From Streptomyces sp. BK340 (lineage in GTDB: Bacteria; Actinomycetota; Actinomycetes; Streptomycetales; Streptomycetaceae): 64,000 nucleotides of DNA. The position numbers and the translations under genes were made by a program. This document shows positions 56,665-64,000 of this stretch, one piece after another. Below the pieces are notes generated by a model. The model was not told the origin of the DNA. It saw only the letters and a list, made by a program, of their open reading frames with translations, and searched no databases. The DNA lies in contig NZ_VISR01000038.1 in NCBI RefSeq assembly GCF_007827595.1, positions 1-64,000 on the forward strand, written 5' to 3'. Position 1 is the stretch's first letter. Every line of letters starts with the position of its first letter.

Positions 56665-57480
56665 ATGCGCATCCGAATCGTCGACGCCTTCACCGACCGC
56701 CCCTTCGCCGGCAACCCTGCCGGAGTCCTGATCCTGGACGACGTCTTCCCGGACGACGACTGGCTCCGGAAGGTCGCCCTGGAGGTCAACCACGCCGAGA
56801 CGGCGTTCGCGCACCGGCTGCCCGAGGGCGGCCACGCGGACTGGGCGCTGCGCTGGTTCACGCCCCTCACCGAGGTCGCGATGTGCGGGCACGCCACCCT
56901 CGCCACCGCCCATGTCCTGTACACCACCCGCGCCCACGAGGGACCGGTGCGGTTCGCCACCCGCAGCGGGGTGCTCATCGCCACGCCCAGTGCGGACGGC
57001 TCGATCACCCTGGACTTCCCGACCGCCCCGCTCACCCCGGTCGAGGTCCCGGCCGCGCTCGCCGGGGCGCTCGGCGCCGAGCCGGCCGGTGCCCACGACA
57101 CCGGCCCCGACGTCGGCGACCTGCTGGTGGAGCTGGCCGACGAACGTACGGTCCGCGGACTCGCACCGGACTTCAAGGCCCTCGCGGCCCACTCCTCGCG
57201 CGGCATCATCGCCACCGCGCTCGCCGACGACCCGTCCCTCGGCTACGACTACGTGTCCCGCTGCTTCTTCCCGAACCTCGGCATCGACGAGGACCCGGTC
57301 ACCGGCAGCGCGCACACCTCGCTCGCCCCGCACTGGTCCGCCCGCCTCGGCCGGGACGACCTCACCGGTCTGCAGGCCTCCCGCCGCACCGGCCTGGTCC
57401 GCACCGGGCTGCGCGGCGACCGCACCCTGCTCACCGGCAGCGCGGTCACGGTGATCGAAGGAGAACTGCTCGGCTCCTAG
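56665..57480 (+). CDS. PhzF-family isomerase-like protein
   Basis: A 271-aa PhzF/YddE-fold protein (two diaminopimelate-epimerase-like halves). The active acid is Glu45 in NHAETAF, MCGHATLATAHVL is the second signature, and DEDPVTGSAHTSLAP closes the site. PhzF itself isomerises a dihydro-anthranilate in phenazine synthesis; there is no other phenazine gene here, so the substrate is probably different. ATG at 56665 follows the membrane protein gene by 45 bases on the same strand. Confidence 0.9.
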   Translation: MRIRIVDAFTDRPFAGNPAGVLILDDVFPDDDWLRKVALEVNHAETAFAHRLPEGGHADWALRWFTPLTEVAMCGHATLATAHVLYTTRAHEGPVRFATRSGVLIATPSADGSITLDFPTAPLTPVEVPAALAGALGAEPAGAHDTGPDVGDLLVELADERTVRGLAPDFKALAAHSSRGIIATALADDPSLGYDYVSRCFFPNLGIDEDPVTGSAHTSLAPHWSARLGRDDLTGLQASRRTGLVRTGLRGDRTLLTGSAVTVIEGELLGS

Positions 57481-57539
57481 GCCTAGTCCGGCAATTCTCT
57501 TCGTCCGCCTGCGGGGACGGGCGGGAACCCGGACGGTCC

Positions 57540-58334
57540 CTAGGCCGTGGGCAGCCAGCCCACCCTGCCCGCGAGCAGGGCGTAGCCGACGAAGGCGCCG
57601 ATGTCGAGCAGTGAGTGCGCGACGACCAGCGGGCCGACCCGGCCCCAGCGGCGGTAGAGCCAGACGAAGACCACGCCCATGACCATGTTGCCGATGAAGC
57701 CGCCGATGCCCTGGTAGAGGTGGTACGAGCCGCGCAGGACCGCGCTGGCCACCAGTGCGGTGCCCGGGGTCCAGCCCAACTGCCCCAGTCTGCGCAGCAG
57801 ATAGCCGACGACGATGACCTCTTCGAGGATCGCGTTCTGCAGTGCGGACAGGATCAGCACCGGGTACTTCCACCACACGTCGGGCAGCGCCTCGGGCACC
57901 ACCGTGAGGTTGAAGCCGAGACCGCGGGCGGCCAGGTAGAAGGCGATGCCGGTGCTTCCGATCACGGCCGCGACACCCGCACCCCGGCCGAGGTCGGGCC
58001 AGGGGCGGGTGCGGTCGAAGCCCAGCGTGCGCATGCTCTCGCCCTCGCGCAGCAGCAGATGGGCGACCAGGGCCACGGGAACCAGCGCGCTGGCGATGCC
58101 GAAGAGCTGCCAGGCGAGGTCGAGCCAGGGGCGGCCGGGTGCGGCCGAGGCGTTGAGGGTGGCCGCCTGCTCCTTGAGCCCGCCCGGTTTGGTGACCGAC
58201 CCGACGAAGCTGATCAGCGCGGACACCCCGCTCGCGCCCAGCGAGAGCGCCAGGACGAGCAGTGTCTCGTCGCGGAGGATCCGCCGCGAGAACCGCTCCC
58301 GCGGGTACGCCTCGGCCACCGGGTCAGCCTCCAC
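57540..58334 (-). CDS. CPBP-family intramembrane metalloprotease
   Basis: A 264-aa protein with about eight spans. The CPBP (Abi/CAAX-processing) motifs are LEEVIVVGYLLRR (near 171, the double Glu), SYHLYQGIGGF (near 203, His) and HSLLDIGAF (near 240, His). In bacteria these enzymes are linked to prenyl-protein processing, bacteriocin immunity or membrane quality control. GTG at 58334 is chosen because GGAG sits five bases before it and almost touches the alternative GTG at 58340. Confidence 0.9.
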   Translation of the reverse strand: MEADPVAEAYPRERFSRRILRDETLLVLALSLGASGVSALISFVGSVTKPGGLKEQAATLNASAAPGRPWLDLAWQLFGIASALVPVALVAHLLLREGESMRTLGFDRTRPWPDLGRGAGVAAVIGSTGIAFYLAARGLGFNLTVVPEALPDVWWKYPVLILSALQNAILEEVIVVGYLLRRLGQLGWTPGTALVASAVLRGSYHLYQGIGGFIGNMVMGVVFVWLYRRWGRVGPLVVAHSLLDIGAFVGYALLAGRVGWLPTA

Positions 58335-58435
58335 GTGCACTCCTGCCTTCGGTCCGGTCGTGCGAGGTCACAGCATGCCGGATCGGCCTGTGGAGTGCGT
58401 GCCCGGGCAGGGCTTTCCCGGTGGACCGACCGCCC

Positions 58436-59953
58436 TCAGCCGAGCGGCACCGGATCGGGCAGGCCGACGGGCCAGGTGTGCACCGGGTCCCCCGCGTGCA
58501 TCAGCTCGGCATAGCGCCGGGTCGTCGCGGCGAGGGCCGCCTCGCGGCCGCGTCCCTGTTCCAGGGCCCGGTGGAAGGTGGCCGCCTGCCAGGAGGCCCC
58601 GTTGACCCGGCGCCGGCACCGCTCCTCGATGACGCCGAGGTAGAAGTCCCGGTCGGCGGCCTCCAGGCCCCACGCGTCCAGGCCCGCCGAGGCCAGCGGC
58701 AGCAGCTCGTCACGCACCAGGGTGACCGCGTCGACCTCGCCGGTGCCGCCGTAGCGTCCCCGCCGCGGCCACATGAAGCGCGCGTCGATGCCGTAGCGGC
58801 ACGCCGCGTCGAAGTTGGCCTCGGCCACCGCGAAGGGGAGCCGGGTCCACAACGGCCTGGACTCCTCGGCGAGGGCGCGCACCAGGCCGTAGTAGAAGGC
58901 CGCGTTGGCGATCACGTCGGTGACGGTCGGCCCGGCCGGCAGCACCCGGTTCTCCACGCGCAGGTGCGGCACGCCGTTCGCGATGTCGTAGACGGGCCGG
59001 TTCCAGCGGTAGATCGTGCCGTTGTGCAGGACGAGTTCGGCCAGCCGGGGTACGCCGCCGGCGTCCAGGACCTCCAGCGGCTCCTCCGCGTCACAGATCG
59101 GCAGCAGGGGCGGGAAGAACCGCAGGTTCTCCTCGAACAGGTCGTAGACGGAGGAGATCCAGCGTTCACCGAACCAGATGCGCGGCCGCACCCCCTGGAC
59201 CTGGAGTTCCGGCGGGCGGGTGTCGGTGGCCTGCAGGAACAGCGGCACCCGGGACTCGCGCCACAGCTCGTGCCCGAACAGGAAGGGCGAGTTGGCGCCG
59301 ACGGCGATCTGCGCGGCCGACGCCACCTGCGCCGCGTTCCACACATCGGCGAAGCGGGCCGGGGTGACCTGGAGGTGCAGCTGGACGGAGGTGCACGCGG
59401 CCTCCGGGGCGATGGACTTGGAGGTGCGGGTCAGATGCTCGACCCCCTCGATGTCGAGGACGAAGTCCTCGCCCCGGGCGGCCACGATCTGATCGTTGAG
59501 CAGGGTGTACCGATCCGCCTCGGAGAGGTTGGCGGAGACCACGTCGTCGGGCTCGAGCGTGGGCAGAATGCCGATCATCACGATCCCGGCGTCCACCTCG
59601 CCGGCCTTCCGGTCGGCGTACGCCAGGGAGGTGCGCAGTTCCTCGGCGAGCCGGTCGAATACCCGGCCGCCCAACCGGTGTGGGGCTATGTTCACCTCCA
59701 GGTTGAACCTGGCGAGTTCTGTTTGGAAATCGCGACTCGCGATGCGCTCCAGCACCTGCCCGTTCAGCATTTTAGGCATGCCGTCGGGGCCGGCCAGATT
59801 CAATTCGATCTCCACACCCATGAGATTCTTGGGGCGGTCGAACCGCTTCTCGACCAGCAGCCGCTCCAGTCCCGCCAGACACTTTTGGAGCTTTTCGCGG
59901 TAGCGCTGGCGATCGGACAGGTCGAACTGCCCTGCCACGACCTTCTCCCCCAT
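58436..59953 (-). CDS. Glutamate-cysteine ligase family (GCS2) protein
   Basis: A 505-aa carboxylate-amine ligase. LMGVEIELNLAG near 45-56 provides metal-binding Glu residues, LARFNLEVNIAPH follows, and ACTSVQLHLQVTP and VENRVLPAGPTVTDV are further conserved strands. GCS2 members ligate glutamate to an amine such as cysteine. In mycothiol-using actinobacteria the product is often not glutathione and may belong to ergothioneine or another pathway, but no egt genes are nearby. ATG at 59953 is preceded by GGAGGG at good distance. Confidence 0.9.
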   Translation of the reverse strand: MGEKVVAGQFDLSDRQRYREKLQKCLAGLERLLVEKRFDRPKNLMGVEIELNLAGPDGMPKMLNGQVLERIASRDFQTELARFNLEVNIAPHRLGGRVFDRLAEELRTSLAYADRKAGEVDAGIVMIGILPTLEPDDVVSANLSEADRYTLLNDQIVAARGEDFVLDIEGVEHLTRTSKSIAPEAACTSVQLHLQVTPARFADVWNAAQVASAAQIAVGANSPFLFGHELWRESRVPLFLQATDTRPPELQVQGVRPRIWFGERWISSVYDLFEENLRFFPPLLPICDAEEPLEVLDAGGVPRLAELVLHNGTIYRWNRPVYDIANGVPHLRVENRVLPAGPTVTDVIANAAFYYGLVRALAEESRPLWTRLPFAVAEANFDAACRYGIDARFMWPRRGRYGGTGEVDAVTLVRDELLPLASAGLDAWGLEAADRDFYLGVIEERCRRRVNGASWQAATFHRALEQGRGREAALAATTRRYAELMHAGDPVHTWPVGLPDPVPLG

Positions 59954-60521
59954 CGAAGTGTCCCTCCTCGGATGGGCGGGCCGCAGAACCGGCCGCCGGG
60001 GTCCCGGGTCAGGTGGGATGATGCCCAGCCGAAGCGATCGATAACGTCCCGTGCGGGCCCGGCACCCGCTACTCTGTCGAATGTTCCCCGCGGCACATTC
60101 ACGGGGCATGCCGCAGTACGCATCTTCGGGTTCCCCGACCGCCTCGTGAAAAACGCCGACGACATTCGGCCGACCGCGATCGTGGCGTATTACGAGGTCA
60201 GCGGCGCGATCCCGGACCGGAAATCGGGATGATTTACGCGATTCATCGACTGAATGACCCCTTGCCGGGCCAACCGGAATCCGGTAGACGAAACATCGTC
60301 TGAACACGTGTCGTATAACCTTGCGAACAAGGCCTAAGGTTGGTGCCCGCGGTCCCGGTTCCCGTCGTGTTCCTGCCGCCGAAGTGACGGGCGGCAGGCC
60401 TCAGCCGCACCCTCGTTCACCGATCCGGGCCCCCACCTCTCAGGCCACCCGTGAGCAGACAGCGCCGTCCGCCCCACCCTCCCTCGCGCCGCCGCGCCTG
60501 TCGAACGAGAGGCGACCCACC
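59954..60521. other. Long intergenic region between GCS2 ligase and the protein at 60522
   Basis: This 568-base divergent region is lower in GC than its surroundings between 60080 and 60330 and has no supported gene. It holds a GCGGCA/TGCCGC hairpin (60090-60114), an ECF-like promoter at 60276-60300 and TATAAC at 60314-60319. The rest (60320-60500) is open in several frames without family match. Confidence 0.5.
60276..60300 (+). promoter_or_regulatory. ECF-sigma-type promoter candidate
   Basis: GGAAT (60276-60280) and CGTC (60297-60300) are separated by 16 bases, matching the GGAAC-N16-CGTC form of envelope-stress ECF sigma factors. A second element, TATAAC at 60314-60319, could act alone or as a downstream promoter. 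Confidence 0.4.
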
Positions 60522-61106
60522 ATGCCGCTGCATGTGCCCCTTGCACCCGCGCCCGCCCTGCGCTCCGTCCTCACGGCCCTCGGTTCCCCCACCGCGGTCC
60601 GTGAGGCCCGAACTCCCTCCCTGCGCGCCGCGCAGGGCCCCGCGACGCCCGAACTGCCTCTTCCCGTGCACGTGTTGGACAGGATCACCGCGCAGGGCCT
60701 GTCCGCGACCCGGCTGGCCGGATGGCGCTTCCTCATACGGTGCGGCGACCGCGCGGTGGCCGCGGCCGACACCATGCTCACCCCGGACGGCTGGGCCTTC
60801 TCGCACTTCTTCGAGGGCCCCTACATCGTCTCGACCGAGCGGGCACTGCAACAGGCCGAGGCGCTGCCGCAGCCGTACCAGCCGCGTCTGCTGTCCGTGC
60901 CCGGCCTGTACATGCTCACCCTGTGGCTGCACGGCGAGGTCGCCTCCGAGCCCGCAGAGGGCCATCCGGCCGCCGCCGACCTGCTGATACCGCTGGCCCC
61001 GGCACCGCCCGGCATCTCGGCCCACCGGCCCTGCCGGGTCTCCGAGTTGCTGCCGGTGCTGACCCATCGGGCGACTCCCGTCCCGCTGCTCGGCTCACCC
61101 GCCTGA
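60522..61106 (+). CDS. Hypothetical protein
   Basis: A 194-aa cytoplasmic-looking protein with no recognised family. After an Ala/Pro-rich head (1-45), a compact part contains LDRITAQGLSATRLAGWRFL, GDRAVAAADTMLTPDGWAFS, FFEGPYIVSTERAL and YMLTLWLHGEV. It reads as a folded alpha/beta domain with many aromatics, perhaps a small ligand-binding domain. Codon use is normal. ATG at 60522 has GAGAGG about nine bases upstream. Expression may be under an ECF sigma factor, and a T-tract terminator follows. Confidence 0.75.
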   Translation: MPLHVPLAPAPALRSVLTALGSPTAVREARTPSLRAAQGPATPELPLPVHVLDRITAQGLSATRLAGWRFLIRCGDRAVAAADTMLTPDGWAFSHFFEGPYIVSTERALQQAEALPQPYQPRLLSVPGLYMLTLWLHGEVASEPAEGHPAAADLLIPLAPAPPGISAHRPCRVSELLPVLTHRATPVPLLGSPA

Positions 61107-61441
61107 ACGACGCCCGCGTACCCCGCTGCCCGGAAGGGGAGCGGGGTACGACTGTTTTTACCGGGATGCGAATACTTTTCCGTGGCCGCGGTGCCCCACG
61201 GGAATGGAATGCGCTCGTCCGAGCAATTGCCCGCTCTGACGAGCCGAAAAAGGCTCTCTTGCGTTCGGACTAGTCATATCCGGCCACCCCGAACCACCCA
61301 AAGGGACAGTGCAGTTGGAATGAACCGTCCGCGTGGGTGACGCGTCATGAACCTGTGAGAAGCGGTGCCGCGAAATCCCTGCGGAATGACGCCCAGAGGG
61401 CAACACTGGGTTCCGACCGACTATCACCACGGGGGGCGAAC
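61107..61441. other. Intergenic region before the DUF5999 gene
   Basis: Apart from the terminator at 61117-61150, this 335-base stretch holds a small GAGCC/GGCTC hairpin with an A-rich loop (61241-61256). Possible weak promoter text for the DUF5999 gene lies around 61259-61280 (TTGCGT, then CATATC). No gene is supported. Confidence 0.5.
61117..61150 (+). terminator. Rho-independent terminator with T-tract
   Basis: An 11-bp stem (CGTACCCCGCT with AGCGGGGTACG) with a 12-base loop is followed by ACTGTTTTTA. It begins 10 bases after the stop at 61106 and is the only classical T-tract terminator found in the window. Confidence 0.88.
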
Positions 61442-61678
61442 ATGACCACGACCGAGCGAGAGATCCCACCCATGTGCCAGCACCAGCCGCCGTGTCCACA
61501 AGCCGAGTCCGCCGACCGGGAGTCCGCCCGCCTCGTGGCGCACCACCCGGAGCAGGGATGGAGCCTGCTGTGCAACGGCGTACTGCTCTTCGAGGACACC
61601 GGTGAGCTGCTGCCCGACGGCCGCGTCATCGCCCCGCACCGCCCGCTCGGTGCGGAACGGGTGATGACCGCGGCCTGA
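61442..61678 (+). CDS. DUF5999-family small protein
   Basis: A 78-aa protein with the DUF5999 pattern: MCQHQPPCPQAESADRESAR, then VAHHPEQGWSLLCNGVLLFE and DTGELLPDGRVIAPHRP. Cys and His near the N-terminus (CQHQPPC) and a third Cys suggest metal binding. The family is nearly confined to Streptomyces and relatives, and its role is unknown. ATG at 61442 is used; the family often begins at the internal ATG at 61472. Confidence 0.88.
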   Translation: MTTTEREIPPMCQHQPPCPQAESADRESARLVAHHPEQGWSLLCNGVLLFEDTGELLPDGRVIAPHRPLGAERVMTAA

Positions 61679-61686
61679 GCAGCACC

Positions 61687-61711
61687 CCGGGCGGTCCGCC
61701 GCACCGCCCGG
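61687..61711 (+). terminator. Hairpin terminator of the DUF5999 gene
   Basis: A 9-bp perfect stem (CCGGGCGGT with ACCGCCCGG) and a 7-base loop start 8 bases after the stop at 61678. Confidence 0.75.
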
Positions 61712-61806
61712 TGACCCCAAGGGGCCGGCCGCACGCTCACGGTGCGCACCGGCCCCGACGTGTGTCCGGGGGCGACTACGGTCCGTGACCGAGTGCTGGC
61801 GCCTTC

Positions 61807-61817
61807 GGGGGGGGGGG
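61807..61817. repeat. Run of 11 G
   Basis: A G11 homopolymer (plus strand) lies 11 bases beyond the stop codon of the MalG-type permease. It is prone to slippage and to sequencing error. Confidence 0.8.
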
Positions 61818-61827
61818 AGCCGGCCGA

Positions 61828-62655
61828 TCAGCCCTTGGTGGCCCCGGCGGTGAGCCCGCCGACGAGCTGGCGCTCGGCGACCGAGTAGAAGGCGAGGGCG
61901 GGGACCATGGCGAGCACGAGGTAGGCGAAGACGCGGGCGTAGTCCGAGGAGTACTGGCCCTGGAACTGCTGGACTCCGATGGGCAGCGTCCACCACTTGG
62001 GGTCGGTGAACACCAGCAGCGGCAGGAAGAAGTTGTTCCAGCTGGTGACGACGGCGAGGACGGAGACGGTGCCGAGCGCGGGCCTCGCCATGGGCAGCAG
62101 GACCCGCCAGAAGAACCCGAAGGAGCTGCAGCCGTCGAGGGTGGCCGCCTCCTCCAGCTCGCCCGGGATGTCCCGGAAGAAGCCGCGCAGGATGATGATC
62201 GTCATCGGCAGCCCGAAGGCGGCCTGCGGAAGGATCACGCCCAGCGGGTTGTCCAGCAGGTCCAGCCGGCGCAGCAGCAGGAACAGCGGCAGCGCGGCCA
62301 CCGCGAAGGGGAACATCAGCCCCAGCGTGAACACGGTGAACAGCACCTCCCGCCCGCGGAAGGAGAACCGCGCGAAGGAGAAGGCCGCGAGCGCGGACAC
62401 GGCCACCACGAGCACGGTCGTGCCCACCGTGATCAGCGTGCTGTTGCCGACCAGCCGCCAGAAGCCGCCCGAGCCGAGGATGCCGGTGTAGTTCCCGGTC
62501 AGCCAGTGCTCGGGCAGTCCGAACGGGTTGGCGGACAGCTCGTCGGTGGACTTGAAGCCGGAGAGGACGGCGTACACCAGCGGTACGGCCATCACCGCGC
62601 CGACGGCCGCGAGGACCATGTGCAGCGGCAGGGTGCGTGCGCTCTTCCGGGTCAC
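61828..62655 (-). CDS. Sugar ABC transporter permease, MalG type
   Basis: A 275-aa six-span permease (CUT1 family). The EAA loop that contacts the ATPase reads LEEAATLDGCSSFGFFWRVL with PMARPAL following (near 168). LPLHMVLAAVGAVMAVPLVYA is the first span, and SWNNFFLPLLVF is typical of MalG. It pairs with the MalF-type permease upstream. GTG at 62655 overlaps the stop of that gene (GTGA). No ATPase gene is in view; many Streptomyces CUT1 systems share MsiK encoded elsewhere. Confidence 0.93.
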   Translation of the reverse strand: MTRKSARTLPLHMVLAAVGAVMAVPLVYAVLSGFKSTDELSANPFGLPEHWLTGNYTGILGSGGFWRLVGNSTLITVGTTVLVVAVSALAAFSFARFSFRGREVLFTVFTLGLMFPFAVAALPLFLLLRRLDLLDNPLGVILPQAAFGLPMTIIILRGFFRDIPGELEEAATLDGCSSFGFFWRVLLPMARPALGTVSVLAVVTSWNNFFLPLLVFTDPKWWTLPIGVQQFQGQYSSDYARVFAYLVLAMVPALAFYSVAERQLVGGLTAGATKG

Positions 62656-63650
62656 GTGCCGTCTCCCCTCATCGTCGTGGTGGCCCCTGCGAGGTCGCGG
62701 CGGAGCACGAACCGCTGGTAGGCGAGGGCGAAGACGAGGCAGATGCCGAACATGACCACGCTGATCGCGCTGGCGTAGCCGACCTGGTAGCGCTTGAAGC
62801 CGAACTGGAACATGGTCACGGCCATCGTCTCGGAGTGGTGGTCGGGGCCGCCCTGGGTGACCACCCACACCAGGTCGAACAGCTGGACGGACCCGATGAT
62901 GGACAGGAAGACGCTGATGCGCAGGGTGGGTGCGAGCAGCGGCAGGGTCACATGGCGAAAGCGCTGCCAGGGACCCGCGCCGTCGATCAGCGCCGCCTCG
63001 GTCAACTCGGCCGGAACGGCCTGGAGTCCGGCCAGGTGGAGCATCATGTGGAAGCCGAAGTACTTCCAGGTCATGACCAGGAACAGGGTCGCCATGACGG
63101 AGGACGGATCGGCGAACCACTCACCGCCCAGTCCGTCCAGGCCGAGGCCGCCGAGAACGTGGTCGGCGAGACCGTCGTCCGGGGCGAAGACCATGCCGAA
63201 CAGCACGCCGGTGACGGCTTCGGACAGGACGTACGGCGCGAAGAACAGCATCCGGTAGGCGGCCCGGCCGCGCAGCCGCTGGTTGAGGGCCACGGCCATG
63301 GCGAGCGCGAACGGCAACTGCAGGGCGAGGGACAGGACGACCAGGACCAGGCAGCGCCACAGGTCGCCCAGGAAGACCGGGTCCTGCAAGAGCCGGGTGA
63401 AGTTGTCCGTGCCCGTGTAGTCGGAGGGCATGCCGAAGCCGCCCCAGCGGAAGAAGGCGGCGTACAGCGCGAACAGCATCGGCAGCAGCACCAGCGTGAC
63501 GAACAGCGCCAGTGCGGGCAGCTGGAAGCCGACCGCGGTGAGCCAGTTCAGGGTGTGCCGCCGCGCCCGCCCCTGCGGCGGGGCCACGGCCGGGGACGGC
63601 ACGGCGACGTCGGGACCCGACCGCTCGTCCGGGAGGAAGGTGGAGGTCAT
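62652..63650 (-). CDS. Sugar ABC transporter permease, MalF type
   Basis: A 332-aa permease of the CUT1 family. After a cytoplasmic head, the first span is AVGFQLPALALFVTLVLLP; the EAA loop is LTEAALIDGAGPWQRFRHVT (near 218), and GGPDHHSETM is a MalF signature. It forms the channel with the MalG-type subunit. It begins with ATG at 63650, six bases after the stop of the solute-binding protein gene, so the three genes form one operon. Confidence 0.93.
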   Translation of the reverse strand: MTSTFLPDERSGPDVAVPSPAVAPPQGRARRHTLNWLTAVGFQLPALALFVTLVLLPMLFALYAAFFRWGGFGMPSDYTGTDNFTRLLQDPVFLGDLWRCLVLVVLSLALQLPFALAMAVALNQRLRGRAAYRMLFFAPYVLSEAVTGVLFGMVFAPDDGLADHVLGGLGLDGLGGEWFADPSSVMATLFLVMTWKYFGFHMMLHLAGLQAVPAELTEAALIDGAGPWQRFRHVTLPLLAPTLRISVFLSIIGSVQLFDLVWVVTQGGPDHHSETMAVTMFQFGFKRYQVGYASAISVVMFGICLVFALAYQRFVLRRDLAGATTTMRGDGT

Positions 63651-63656
63651 CGCCGG

Positions 63657-64000
63657 CTACTGCTCTTCCTTCGCGGTCCTGGTGATCGACTGCGCGACCT
63701 GCTCGGGGGACTTGGAACCGGCGACGAGCGCGGCGACACTGTCGTTGACCTCCTGGCCGACGGCGGGCGCGTACGCCTGGTCGAGGTAGAGCTGGAAACC
63801 GGTGGCGCCCTTCAACTGTGCCTGTACGGCCTTGGTGTCGGGGTCGGAGATGGCACTCTCGGCGGCCGGGACCACCGGAAGGGTGCCGGTCTTCTTGACC
63901 AGTTCGGTGTCCGTGGCGGCCGAGGCGAAGAACTTCAGGAAGTCGACGGCCGCCTGCGGGGCGCCCTTGCGCAGGGCGTGCCCGCCGCCACCGCCGAACA
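63657..64000 (-). CDS. Sugar ABC transporter solute-binding protein (C-terminal part)
   Basis: Only the last 113 codons are inside the window; the start lies beyond 64000. GGGGGHALRKGAPQAAVDFL and KFFASAATDTELVKKTGTLP are typical of family-1 sugar-binding proteins, where the Gly run borders the sugar pocket. The chain ends YLDQAYAPAVGQEVNDSVAA and a short charged tail. It is the first visible gene of the permease operon. The sugar cannot be told from this part. Confidence 0.85.
   Translation of the reverse strand, partial: FGGGGGHALRKGAPQAAVDFLKFFASAATDTELVKKTGTLPVVPAAESAISDPDTKAVQAQLKGATGFQLYLDQAYAPAVGQEVNDSVAALVAGSKSPEQVAQSITRTAKEEQ

Noticed and set aside
56665..57480. Phenazine biosynthesis locus
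   Set aside because: PhzF-like alone; no phzA-E or G genes are near.
1..64000. tRNA, rRNA, CRISPR array, integrase/transposase, attachment site
   Set aside because: No cloverleaf-like gene with a T-loop, no regular spacer repeats and no recombinase motif were recognised on reading; short RNAs could still be missed without a covariance search.

Overview
The window is high-GC actinobacterial chromosome, almost certainly Streptomyces. The codon third positions are nearly all G or C, GTG starts are common, many genes overlap by 4 bases (ATGA or GTGA), and the gene families are typical of the genus (DUF5999, PadR with a Gly-rich head, ricin/zinc-finger membrane protein, divergent third EF-Tu). 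From memory, and not checked, the order tuf3, uppP, lnt, ung and two fabG-like reductases matches the S. coelicolor SCO13xx region, so most of the window looks like the conserved left flank of the core. No tRNA, rRNA, CRISPR array, transposase or phage gene was recognised.

Region 1 (106-15657, all minus strand) is one biosynthetic operon: a 2468-aa megasynthase (two nitronate-monooxygenase-like domains, KS, AT, ACP, KR), a 1582-aa megasynthase (KS, AT, DH, 4'-phosphopantetheinyl transferase), a free ACP, an alpha/beta hydrolase, a family-1 glycosyltransferase and a zinc-ribbon methyltransferase. Its ACP and KS types are those of PUFA/heterocyst-glycolipid synthases. All gene junctions are 1-2 bases apart or overlap, so the six proteins are translationally coupled. 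A promoter (TTGACC-N18-TAGGTT) precedes the operon. The likely product is a reduced or partly unsaturated fatty chain that is glycosylated and methylated.

Region 2 (16-30 kb) holds a sigma-like/zinc-finger/ricin membrane protein, galU, a hotdog thioesterase, two tandem paralogous Pro/Gln-rich membrane proteins, a decayed beta-helix gene with an internally inverted segment, a spermidine-synthase-like protein, a divergent EF-Tu, an AlkD-like protein, two head-to-head gene remnants, a Nudix hydrolase, a VTT membrane protein, and a thiolase divergent from an HxlR regulator.

Region 3 (30-46 kb) holds an AraC remnant, a coupled sugar-type operon (Gfo/Idh/MocA, PmoA-like, cupin) behind a promoter with a LacI-type operator, uppP, DUF4291, SnoaL-like, lnt, a second Gfo/Idh/MocA gene, two more head-to-head remnants, DinB, a lipoprotein, a TPR protein, ung, a peptide-type solute-binding lipoprotein, two short-chain reductases and a coupled HipA-kinase/DUF3037 pair.

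Region 4 (46-64 kb) is rich in divergent regulator/target pairs: isochorismatase-like/PPOX, LysR/EamA, MocR/PPOX and MerR/membrane protein, several with clear palindromes. It also holds a Clp-N protein, SRPBCC, PadR, PhzF, a CPBP protease, a GCS2 ligase and DUF5999. It ends in a sugar ABC transporter (two permeases and a solute-binding protein cut by the window edge). Eleven hairpin terminators are resolvable, one with a T-tract.
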